Source: Saccopteryx bilineata
Lineage: Eukaryota; Chordata; Mammalia; Chiroptera; Emballonuridae
Length of the DNA stretch: 64,000 bases
NCBI RefSeq assembly: GCF_036850765.1
Contig: NC_089492.1
Coordinates: forward strand, 289,948,590-290,012,589
Reading direction: 5' to 3'
Made by a program: the position numbers and the translations under genes
Notes under the pieces: generated by a model
Seen by the model: only the letters and a program-made list of their open reading frames with translations
Told to the model about the DNA's origin: nothing
The model's database searches: none
Shown here: in pieces, positions 22,001 through 34,000 of the stretch
Numbering within the stretch: position 1 is the stretch's first letter
Layout: each line of letters starts with the position of its first letter

Positions 22001-25000
22001 GAGACAGTGCTGAGCCTCCCCCTCCCCTGTGCAGGGCGTGACCAAGACCTGTGACAGGACAGGAGACAGAGCCAGCTCAGGGCCGAGGCCCAGTAAAGGC
22101 TCCTGTGGGCCGGTGACAAGTCCCCCACTCAGCCTTCCCTGAGGGGACTGTGGGGGGGGGTTAGGGTTTCGGGGACAAACTTGAAAGCTGGACGAACCCG
22201 CGCGGTTGGGTTTTGTGGAGCTGTGTCTGTCTGGACGGGGCTCAAACCACGGTTGTTTTATTGGGGAACTTTCTATTCTTCAAAGCTCAGCCTGAGCTCA
22301 GCGGCCGGGTCCCGTGGGCCACATGGCGAGCGTCAGCACGGGGGCGGCGGCGGGGCAGCAGCAGGTGCGCACAGCTCATTAAGTCGGGGTTCGAGGTGGC
22401 TGCCTGCTTGTTTACAAACGCAGGATCCACGGCGCCTGGGAAAATAAACAGTGTGGAAACAGCAAAACTCAATTAGGACCCCGAGAAATCAGCGAGCCAC
22501 ATGTGAGTCTCAGACATTACTCAAGCCCATCGGACCCAGAGCTGCAGGAAGTGTTCTGCTTCTAGGACCGTGCTGGTTATTTTTATGTTTAATTCGCCAG
22601 CCCACAAATGTGCAGTGACTCCGGGTGTTAAAATCTTATCTTCAGAAGAAAGATTAGCTCCATTATGTGTTATCTTAAATTGTCGTTTTCATGCTTTGCC
22701 TGCAAGAGAGAGATAAGCTCATGGGAAGGAGAGTCTGAGACACCCTCTCTCTTGAGGCTGCGGTGCAGACATGCACAGGGAGCAGTTCACAAAGGCGCTG
22801 CCGCATGCGGCCTGTCCCCGCGTGGCACGCCACGATTTTTTCTCTGTGAATTTTGGCTTTTTTTTTGGGGGGGGAACTGTGTTGTGGCTTTTATTCTTTT
22901 ACAAACCTGGTTGTTCTGCACCAAGTGGTAGGCACAGGTCAGCGGGGTGGGTGATGGCCGTGGAGCCGTCCGGTGACAGCAGAGTCCACGCCCGTGCCCG
23001 GCTCCACCTCCCTTGGGCAGTGTTCTGAGCCTCCCGTGTTCATAGTGCGCGTGAGGCCGCGGGAGCCTCGCTGCCGGCGCCCCGGGTCCCCTGTGGCTCT
23101 TTCTGTGGGAGAGCGCCGTCCTCGGGCTCGGTGGCTTCCTGGCTCAGACAAGCTTTCTGACGCTACCAGTGGCCTGCTTTGCAGCTGTCTCTCGGTGACC
23201 TTTGGTCACATGGTCGTCGCAGGAGCTGTGTTGCTTTCTTTTACCCAATGACCCTGGCTGTGCAGTGTGACCACTTGTATCTGTGCCCTTCCTAGCCCCC
23301 CCTACCCCCCAGTGAGGCAGGGCTGTCCAGAGCCCCGGGTCCATGCTCACGTCCCCATGTTCTCAAGGGTGAAGGGCGACCGGGGGGTAAGCACCATGAC
23401 TGCAGCTTGGGGTCAGGCAGTGGTGGCGTGTTCTGCCCCGTGGTATTGTGGAATAGCGCACGGCTGCGTCAGGAGCCCTGCGTGTGTGGAGGCTGTCGAC
23501 TGCCATAGCAGATTGTTGGTCCCAGCTGTGACCTCTGTCTCACTGAAGGGGAAAAAAAGGGCAGTAATTTCAGACGCAAAACTGTGCCCCGATGGAATAC
23601 GGCGTCTCCGCCCCCCCGTACGGTGCCCGAGTCACTGTGCATGTGTAAACACAGCTTCTCTGGCTGATTATCCCATCCTGTGAACAAGCCAGCGCTCCAA
23701 GGACAATGCAGGAAGCCCGGGGACGCCCCTCATCTGTCCAGGAGGGGACCACACGGTCCTGCTGGTCCCATATGCTGCAGTGACAATGATCAGTCGCCCT
23801 GAGAGCCCGAGCTCAGAGCATGCTGGGCACCTTCTGCATGCTGTCTGGCCAGGTCCTGACCTGCGGCGGTTCCCTTGGTGTCTGCGTGTCTCTGAGGTGC
23901 AGAGCAGGCTGTGCTCATCTTAGGTAGATGTCCAGGACCAGAGGCGGCCTCCCCTGCCATGCAGGGGACCCCTAGTCGTAGGGTTGGGGGTGGAGAAAGC
24001 TGTGGGATATTTTGGCTTCCTTCTGTGAGGCAGGAGCCCACTGTGCCCACAGTGAGTGCAGGTGGCATGTGCCCCCTGCCAGGTGACTGGGCAGTGGGTT
24101 CTTGGGATGGGGCACAGAGCTTGCCAAGGTCTGTGGGGCCACACACCCCCCTGATGTGGAGCAAACAGTGCAGAACCATGAGCCTGGACCATCTCTGAGC
24201 TGGTGGCTGGAAAGGAGGGCTTGGGTCAGGGGCGTGTCATCCCGTCGCAGAGACAGCAGGGAGGTGCAGGGGACATGAGGCAGAGCTGGCGGCTGGGCCT
24301 GGAGCACGCTGCTGTCTCTACCTGTCGTCTCCCTCGTGGATCAGGGGCTCCTTGAGGACTCGGCAGGGTCTTGTTGCCATGTTCCTTCCAGCAGTGACCA
24401 CTGCCCTAGCCCGGCGGTGGGCAGGTTCGCCAGCCCGGGAGCCCAGCAGCTCGGAGCTCTGTTCTGCTTGGGTATCAGGTGAGAGGAAGCTCACGCCCAT
24501 GAGGGGTGCTGACACCAGCTTCTTTCCTTTGGGATGAGCGTGAGGTCCTGCGATGACAAGAAGTTGTCAGGGTCAAACTAGGTCCCATGGGGACGAGGTG
24601 ACTCTGCTTTGGCAGAAGATGTACTGACCTCATCTACTGTGTACTGCCCGACCCCGAGCAGAAGTCCACGCGGAGGGGGCGGGCTTCCCAGAGGGGATTC
24701 CGTCCTTTCTGAGAGGCGTTCCTGCGGTAAACGTGCGTCACCCCAACGCTCAGACGCGGGCAGGTCAGAGGTGCTGTTCCAGTTCAGCCTAGGGAAGCGG
24801 GACGTGGGCTCTGCCTCTGGGCCTGGATCCGTCTGTCCCGAGCGTCATGAGAACAGCCGAGCAGGTTCCAGGCCGCGGAGGCCCTGTGCCCCCGGGTGCA
24901 CGTGGAGCTGGGCGTCTGCCCGGGTGTGCAGCGGCCTTCCTCTAGCACGGCGACGCTCGGGGCCCCGTCGCGGGGCTGCCAGGCGTCCCAGACGCGAGAG

Positions 25001-28000
25001 GGCAGACACTGCATGCAGGCTCCGGGCGCCGTGAGCTTTCCTCACCTGGGGGTTCGGGCTGCGGCCGAAAGGAAGGAGGGAGAGGGAACCAGAGAAGGAG
25101 TTGGAGGTGAACAAGCTCCCACCCCTGTCTCTCACTCGTGGATTTAAAACTGAGCGTGGACTCGGGTTAGTGGGTCTGAGGCGCGGCTGGGCCACCGGGA
25201 ACCTGGACCCCTCCTGGGGCACAGGCTGTCCCCTCAGGCTCGTGTGTGGCACCAATGTCCCTGCGGGTGTTTTCACGCAGGTCACCCGTGTGAGCAGAGA
25301 GGGAGACATCCCAGCTCGCTGCCACCCTCCAGGTTGCGGGTCATCTCGAACGACGGAGCCAGCCGCTTCGAGGGAGGCAGCCTCCTCATGCGGGGGGGCC
25401 CGAGACGTGAGTGGGCCGGTGGGCGGCTGGGCCGTGCACGGGTGTGGTTGGCGTGGGCTGGGGCGGAGCAGAGCGATGGGGAGAAGGCTGTGTGGGTGTG
25501 TGTGTGAGTGTACACGTGTGGTGGTGTTCATGCCCCTCTGGACCAGGGGCAGGGTGGTGGCTGCCAGCGTCCTGCCGAGGGCCCGGCCTCAGTGGGCCTG
25601 CGGGCCACGTGGGTACACCGCGCTCGTCACACCCGGCGCTCTAGACCGGGCTCTGTGGGAGCCGCCTGGTATTTTGTGGGGGAATTACGGTCCTGTGAGT
25701 GGCATTTGCTTTCGGTTAGTGGCTCTTCTGCAGGGAAGAGGAAGTGAGAAGGTCAGGGTGAACCCAGACTGATTTCCAAGAGGGAATCTGAACCTCCGTG
25801 TTGGGAAGAGGAGGAACAGTAGTTATGAAGCTTGGGGAATAAAGACCGGGGCTCAGTGACAGTGTTTCCCACAGCAGAGAAGTCTTTCTGTCCCGTTAAA
25901 ATGACCCACAGACCTGAGTATAAAATGTCATTGGGATGAAAAGTGGGACGTGTCCTTTTACGTAGCACTTCCGCGCCCCACCCTGCACGCCTCGGTGACC
26001 CCCAGTCTGCCCTGAGCTCCCTGTGCTGTCGATCCTCTGGCTCTGTCGACCTTGACCCTGGGCTCCGGGAAGGAGTTAGGGCTGTGGCCGTGGGACTCTG
26101 GTGCCTCTGGGTCCATCTTGGAGGGGCGCGAGGATCTCACGAATCCCCTGAAACTCCAGCCACAACAGTGGGTCCTGGCATGTTCTCTGGGGTGGGGGTG
26201 CGTGCTCACCCGTGGCCCATGGCCCAGGCAGACTGAGAGTGGCTGGACCAGCTTCCTCGTTTCCGTGTTCCAGGAACTGAGGCAAAGGAAGGTCACACGG
26301 GGCTAGGGGGGAGGGTGTTTCCTGCTCTGGGGCCAGCTTCTCCATCCCCTGCTGGCCCCTCTGGCCACCACGAGAGTGGATGCGAGTCAGGGAGGATTCC
26401 CACCCTCCAAACAGGCTGAGAGTATTTGGGAATCTCGTGGCCTGGGGGTCAGGGGTTCCTCCAGGCAGCTCGGGGTGGTGGGTGAGGGTTTGCTGGCTGA
26501 ATGGAGAACTCAGGAGTCATCAGTCCTCTGGTCCCTTCTGACCAAAACCAGAGAGCGGTTGCTCCGTCAGAAAGCCTGGTCTTCCTTGGGCTGATTTGGG
26601 GTTAGGACGCCGTGTGGTTTACGAGGGTTCTCAGTGCTTCCTGGCTCAGCGGAGCAGTCCACGTGGTCATGGGACCGTGTTTCTGGCTTCTCTGGGACCG
26701 GGAGAGGCATGGTTGGGGGGTGCTTCTGAGTAGAGCGCTCACCGATGACCCCGCAGGCTGCTGGCCTCCTACCCGGGTCCCTCCACACAGGGGCCGCCCC
26801 GCCCAGGCAGGCCCTCCCACCCCGCAGCCTGTGCCCCAGAAACATGGGAATGCTCCCCTGGGGCAGCCACGTCAGACGTCCACACTGACTCAAGCCATCG
26901 GAAAAGCCATTAAACGGCTTTAAAATAGAACGGCAGCAAGGAGCCTGGAAATGAAATGGCACTTGTTTACTCGTGACAGAGGGAGGAGGGCGCATTGGGG
27001 AGGCTGCTGACCACCGCGTGGAGCACTGCCACGGTGCTGTGGACGCGCAATGACAGTGGGCCCGCCGCGCTGACTTCCCGGGTTCTGAGAGGCAGTAAGG
27101 GCCCCAGCCCTCCGGTGGGATGCTCCTCCTCCCCTGCCCGCCGGCCTGGCAGTGTGGTTGTCTGGGCATCTCGTGTCCGTGTGGGATGTGGCACATGCGG
27201 CTTTGTTACCGGCACGGCCACTGACGGAAGAAACAAAGTGAAGCTCCCATGACTGCCGAGCCGTTTCTGCTTTGTCCAAGGCACGCACGTCCAGGGACCG
27301 GGTACAGCCCCCCCCCCCCCCGAAGGGCATGAGCTTGGGAGCCTGGCCTGGTCTGAGTGCCGCCCGCCACGACTGGCCGTGAGGCTCTGGCCCAGGAGAA
27401 CCCCCAGCGGAGCCCCCGAGGCCTGCTCTGAGCTCGGGGCTCATGACCGCCCCCCACGGCCGCAGGGTGGTGAGCACATGACGGGATGGTGCGCCTGAGC
27501 TCTGAGCACTGCTCCTGCGTGGCTGTCTGTGAGCAAGGTGGGCCGCCCTGGCTGAGGGGTTGCCCGACTCGAGTGTCCTGGGAGCCCGAGCTTCTAGAAC
27601 ACTGACCATCTCCCCCTATGAGGTCACCTTGTGGTGCATTGATGAACCTGGTCTAAGGGCCAAGATCAGAATTCCTTGTGTTTGCAAGGCTGGTAAGGAG
27701 GGATGCTGTAGGGACCAGTTTTGTCATTTCTGTCTTGTTCACCTTACACCATGCAGAGGAGTGACGCTTTGAGCTCCCTTCTGGGGGCATCTGTTGAAAA
27801 GGACGGAACTATGCACTTTAACTTCTGGTTCCTCTTTGAACCTTCTAGGGGTGAAGAATGTGGTCCAGGCCCAGAAGCTGACGGACGTGGACAGCGAGCT
27901 GGCGGCCATGCTGTTCACCCTCACACCGCCGGGGAGCCGGGGGCCCCAGGCTGCCGGCCAAGAGGGGGACGCCGTCCGCAGGCGCAAGCTGGAGCGGATG

Positions 28001-31000
28001 CGGACCGTGCGTCTGCAGGAGTTGGCGGGCGGGCTCAGCTGCTACAGGACCGGCGTGCTGGTGAGCGCTCCATCCACCGCACTTCCCCTGGGGCGCCGAG
28101 CAGGACTAGGCGTCATCGTGAGCGGAGCAGCCTGGCCTCCCCTCCCCTCCCTTCTCCCGCGAAGGTCTCCGCTTCCTCCCAGATCCTGTTTTCAGGATGT
28201 GAGAGCGTGGACTTTTCAGCCACCAAGGGTCACTTTCCCGTCAGAATGACCAGGGAGTTTTGGTAAAAGCAGATGTGTGGGCCACTCCAGTGACATCCCA
28301 CCCCTCACCCCTCACTGCAGACGGGTGGCACTTGTGCCATGTTGCGTGTCGCCATCCCTTGTCAGGTGCCACGGAAGAGGGCTTTCCTTCTAGCCCAGAA
28401 ACTCCAGCAAATGGCCATCTCTCTGCTCGGAATGGTCGTGGCCTGTCCTTGAACCTGCGGCTGGGGCCCATAGTGGGGTTCGTGGCCCGGGTGTCGGGGT
28501 CCCAGGGGTCCTCAGTGCCATCACCATTTCCTGCCTGGGTGTGAGCTCGGAGGTCAGACGGGAGCACAGCAGAGGGAGGCCAGCGTATTGCCCGTTGTGC
28601 TGAGGACCGCCACGCGAGCTGGTGGTGGAGCTGGCTGGAACCTGAGGGCGAGGGGCTCCCACACCTGAGGGCGAGGGGCTCTCGGCACCTGAGGGCGAGG
28701 GGCTCCCGGCACCTGAGGGCGAGGGGCTCCCGACCCTGAGCCTGGAGCTCACCCACAAGCTCCGCAGTCGGGTGGTGCCCGACGGCTGCAGGCAGGACCT
28801 CCTCACCGAGCGCACCCCCTGGCAGGAGCAGCGTGCACCCCGATGCTATCTCCAGGCGGATGGTCTCGACAGGAAGAGGAGACAGAGGGCAGGGCTGTGC
28901 CCGCCTGGCTTATGCTCTGGAACTCTGTCAGATACGCTGCCCCGTCTCTGATGGGGTGGAGGGAGGCCAGGGGTCAGGCTAAGAACTTCCTCTGTGGTCT
29001 GGGAGGAGGCAGGACAGGACACAGCGGCCATTAGCAACCTCAGGGTCACATGTCCACCCGCCGCTTTCCCCCGTCTGGTGCGTGGCTATCCGGGGTCTCG
29101 ATACCAGGTTACAAAACCACTCTGGCCCTGGGGCCACACAGTTTGTCAGAGGTCCACTCCTCTGAGACGCTGTAATAAAAAGCTCACCTAGGGCGGCCCC
29201 GAGCGTGAACATGACCACCCTCCCGGGTTCACGGGCCTGGGCAGAAATGGGAGGCTCTGCTCCACTGCTGGGGGAAGGCTGACGTGGGTGTTGGCAAGTC
29301 ACTGTCCTAAGGAACTGAAGTCAGTCTCGCCTTTTGAGTCCAAGTCCAAAGGCGTTCAGTCGGCCTTTTCCTTCTGACGTCTAGGCCTCGTGATGTTTGG
29401 AGGTCCCAGCATGGGGGTGGCCCTTCCAGTCCTGGACCTCACAGAGCAGCCCCAATGGGCTGCACTTGTAGTGGGAGGCTCACAGTCTCCAGCCTAGAAC
29501 ATACCTGGTGGCCAGCCCACTGAGTCACGGCAGCTGAGGAAGGAGGGTGGACGGAGGACCTGTGGGTGAGCCTGACCCAGGCCGTGTGCCAGTCATCTGG
29601 GCCCGGCTGGAGCTCAGTCAGGTCAGGACATGTCCCTCCGAGGGACTCTGCTTGTAGACGGCTCCTGCTGCCACATCGGGGACCCGGGTGGGAGCTGGTC
29701 ACCTGTCTTAATTTTGAAGTCATTCTCTTCTCTTGTTGGAAACCTCTGGTTGTAGTTCCCCACGGCACCCATGCCAGCCTCATGAGTGTGTGTGGGGTAG
29801 TTGGTGGTTGATTGTCGACATCAGGAGCTTGTGGGGCAGACCCCCCTTCCCACAGGTACAGATACACCACCTGTGGGCTGAGAGAAGCTGGCGGTGCCTG
29901 CTGCCGTCCATGTGGACGGACAGGCATGCCCCGTTCTGTTCTCTGGTGCTGGAGGCCAGAGGCCCCATCCAGCCCACATGTGAGGGAGGGGCAGTGGTGA
30001 TTCCTGAAGAAATTTGGTGTTCGGGGCAGGCGTGGGGGAAGGTGACTCGAGCCTAGCCCTAGAGAAGGGGCGCATGCCCAGCACGGCAGCCCCGGTCAGG
30101 CCCTTGTGTCTCGCAGGCTCAGCAGAGCGCCCGGGCGCAGCACGCGCGGGACCTGCAGGTCATCGCCGCCTACCGGGAGCGCCTGAAGGCTCAGAGCATC
30201 GCCAGCGCGCTGAGCCTGGCCCTCACCACGGAGCACACCATCCATGCCACTCTGGGCACCGCCGAGTTCTTCGAGTTCGCGCTCAGGAACCCCCACAACA
30301 CGCAGCACACCGTAACGATCGAGGTGGACAACCCTGAGCTCAGGTGGGCCAGCTCTGTGCGGCGGGGCCTCCTGGGGGAGGGAGAGCCCTCCTGCTCACT
30401 CTGCGCCCCCCCCCCAGCCTTGTCCTGGACAGCCGTGAGTGGAGACACCTCAAAGACGCGGCCAACGTGCACACGCCGGTGGAGGAGGACATGTTCCGCC
30501 TGCGGGGCAGCCTCGCGCCCCAGCTCTTCCTGCGCCCCCGGGAGACCGCCCACGTCCCCTTCAAATACCAGATCTTCTCTGTGGTGCAGGTAGGGGGCGC
30601 TCTTCCGGAGCCGAGGGGGCTGGGCGTCAGGCTCAGGGAGCATCCTGTCGGGCAGACAGCCGGGCGAACTGGAGAGTCTGTCTGGGGTGGGACCGCTGTC
30701 GCCTCTGCGTGTCCTCATGCGCGTGCCCTGGCGCCCACGCCGTGCACGTGGCCCAGACATTCATGCTTCCTGCTTACGTGGCCGGTGTGGTGAAAGGCCT
30801 GGTGTTGGAGTCCGTCTGTCTCCCTAGCTGGTGGAGGGGCTTCCTAGACCTCAGGGGAGCCAATGGGCCGAATCCCCCCGGCTTCTGACTCTCCAGTTGG
30901 GGCTGCTCACCCACTTGTGTTGTTAGGTGTGCCCTTCACCCAGATGCAGGAACTGCAGTTTCTCGTGAGGATGTGAGGGGCTTGTGAGTGTGTGTGCGTG

Positions 31001-34000
31001 TGTGTATGCATGCAGTGGGGTTTGTTCTGTGAATGATGCTTACCCCTGGAATGGTCGGAGGAGCCCGAGGGGCTCACTGATTTCCCTGCAGGCTCTGGGG
31101 TGCACCCTGGGGACGAGGGTTGTAAGGATGATGGTGAGGTCGTCAGGCTCTGGCTTCAGGCAGAGCTGGGTGGGCACATGGGCCTCCTCCCTTGACGGCT
31201 CACGCAGCCTCCACAGTGCCTCTGTGCTGGTTATAGCAGCCACCCAGAGCGTCCTATGAGAGCCAGCGAGACCCTGGGTGGCAGCTGTTCCTTCTGGTGG
31301 AAGCTCCTCCAAGTAGGAGGCAGCACTGGTCACCCCGGACTCCGTCGTGACCTGCCTTGCTGACGGTTCCCCACAGGCTGCCACTGAACTGAAATCCGAG
31401 AAGGGCACGGACCCCGGTGCACCTGGGAAGTCCAGCACAATGCCCACCAGACACGCCAAGGTGAGGGGCAGAAGGTGGAACCTTGATCCTGACATACGCC
31501 AGGCCTTGGGGTGCGGGCCGCGTGTCCTCTGTGGGCCGAGCAAAGTCTGTGGGGTCCGCTGTTTCTCGGGCCTTTCGGGGGCTCCACGGCCCTTCTCGCA
31601 CCTCCTGGAGGGGGTTTGGCAGTGGGGGCCGGGAGCTCAGAGGTGGACCTTCACGTCCCAAGAGGGCAGTGAGAGCTTTAGCCAGACTCTGGCACAGCTG
31701 CCAGCGGGCGTCTAGTGTGGCAGCGTCTCCCCGGGCACTCAGCACCTGCAGCCCTTGGTGCTGGCTGTGAAGCCGCCACCTTCATGCCCCCGATCCTCAC
31801 ATCTCTGCAGCTGTAGGCACCTGCGGAGGCCACGGGGCTGGGTGGCATCACGCGACCACCTAAGGGCCGTTGCCCATGGCCCTGGATGCTGTGGTGGCCC
31901 TCAGCTCTCGTTCTCCCGCACTTAGCGTGACTCGTCTGTGATCCGCTTCCTGTCCGCACTCCGGTGGCCCTGACGCGCTTCCTGCCGGAAGGTTGGGGTT
32001 GCTGCGAGATTCTCGCCTTTCATTTACCAAGTTTCAGCATAATGAGCAGTGCCCGAGCCCTCCAGAGGTGGAGGTCTCAGTAAGAGCTCGGTGTTTATTT
32101 GCTGGGTTTCTCATCCGCGAGGCCCTGGTGCTGAGACCGTCCCCTCTCGGGCTGGGGCCATCCCTTCCAAGTTAGTTCCGGTGCCGTTCTTTTTAAACCT
32201 TTTATTTGGAAATAATCTTAAAGTTAGAGAAAAGTTGCAAGAATAGTACAATTTCTGCATCTCCCCCGATTTCCAGTTGTGGGCACGTTGCCTATAGCTC
32301 CCCTGTCCGTGGTTGCTCTGACAGTGTGAGGGCCGGCTGTGGCCGTGGCGCCCGCGGCTGCGTGAGACTCAGAGCTGGCGTGTCCCGAAAGTAAGGGTGG
32401 CCTGTGCCGCGGCCTCCGTGGAGCCATGGAGATCAGGAAGCTGCCCTGACACGCCGCGTCCGGCCCCGTCAGCATGACAGCAAGGGTCCCGAGGTGTCCA
32501 CGTGGCGCGTGTGGTCCTATAGCCGGTCTCTGCCTGCCAGCGCACTGCCGCCTCCCGGCCTTCTGTGCCGTGGTCCTCTGAGGTGTGCAGGCCGGCTGTC
32601 ATGCAGAATGTCTGAGTTAGGGTGTGTCTGACATTTGCTGGTGTTGAGGTTCCACTTCTGGTCCTGGGCGGGAGGCCGGGAGCTTTGCTGCGTCTCCCCT
32701 GAGCCTTGCGTTGGGAGGGATGCGGTGCTGACGGGCCGTGACTGGCGACATTCACTCTCGTGTAGAGACGACAGGGTCTGCCTGGCTTCTGTACTGTAGA
32801 ATTAATTAAGAGGTATTCGGTACTTGATCATCAGAAAGTAGTTAATAAGGACTTTGTGAGGAGATGCCGAGACTATGTAAAGATTCGTGTTCCTCGGCAA
32901 ACATTGCCCCTGGCTTCTGCGTCCAGCGGGGACTCTGCTGGGAGGGTTGTTAGCATTTTGGTTGCTGTGGGCAATGCCCAGGTTTTATTATTCCTTCCTC
33001 ACACATTTGGCGGCACCCTGAGTAACGGAGCTTTGCCACCGTCCCCTCTGTGTGTCTGATTTACTTCTGACGGCTGTGGACCCGGATGCCTGTTGTAGTC
33101 GGTAGGTTACAGCTTGTGGCCGCCATTGTTTGTGTAACAGCTGCTTCACTCTGCCCCCTATGCCCTCTGACATGTCCCTGTCCCTCTCTGAGCACTGCCC
33201 GCCTGCCTGGCATGTGGGGGTCCAGAGTCACCCTGAGCTGTGCCCACTCCATGTCTGGGACCAGCCGTCGACCGAAGGCTCTGTCTGGTGGAGCAGGCGT
33301 TCAGAAGCAAGACCTGGGTGCTGGGTGCACTTGTGGCCCCGGGGCCCCGGCAGGGGGAGCCTAGGAGCACACGCCTGAGTGGGCGGCACACATGTGCACA
33401 GCCTGCGGTGAGCGCCTGCACGTGTTCAGGTAGCTCTTCAAGACGTCCTCAGCAGCCCTTCCCTCCAGTTTGAGTTCCCATCTCTGCAGGGGAGATGGCG
33501 GCCTCCTCACCTTCCTTGTGTTTGCCTGTTTTACCTGTTTGCTCACTTCCCCTGAGGATAACCAGAGCACCGAGCACGCTGGTCAGCCCCCTCGGCCATG
33601 AGGCCGCTGGCGGTGTCTGTGTGCGTGTGCATCTCAGAATGTCAGTGCTGAAGGCGCCGCAGGCTCAGAGGTCTCAGAGCTTCAGGATTCTTCCTGGGTG
33701 GCACGCCACCCACTGCTGTGGAGCTAGATGTGCGTGTTTCAGTCGTTTTTAATATATAGAGATCCTTTAAAAGTTAGTTTTTAAATTAGTTAAAAATGTT
33801 TACGTGAGTCCACAACCAAACTATAAAATGAGCTGTATGCAGAAAGAACTTGCTTCCTTCCCCACCCCTCTTCTCTGTATATGCATGTGTGCATGTGTGC
33901 ATGCATGTATGTGCACATGTGCATGTGTGCGTGTGCAGAGCAGGGACATGGTCCTGAGACCCCTGGCGGGGAGGACACGGAGCTCAACCTGGTTCACTGT

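Larger units (their letters stand above)
21544..25280 (+). other. NPHP4 intron 18
   Basis: 3.7 kb with few recognisable repeats. It contains a cluster of GATA-type motifs (22635-22717) in a low-GC island at about 22540-22760, and a CpG island at 24645-25070. The remaining stretches (21550-22200, 22760-24640) are GC-rich sequence without a feature I can name. Confidence 0.75.

Noticed and set aside
24770..24800. FQFSLG peptide matching human NPHP4 SGTLRFQFSLG, suggesting a misplaced exon in intron 18
   Set aside because: Only six residues match and the flanks do not. A six-residue chance match is expected about once in a window of this size against a 1400-residue protein. The position (after exon 18) is also wrong for that segment.
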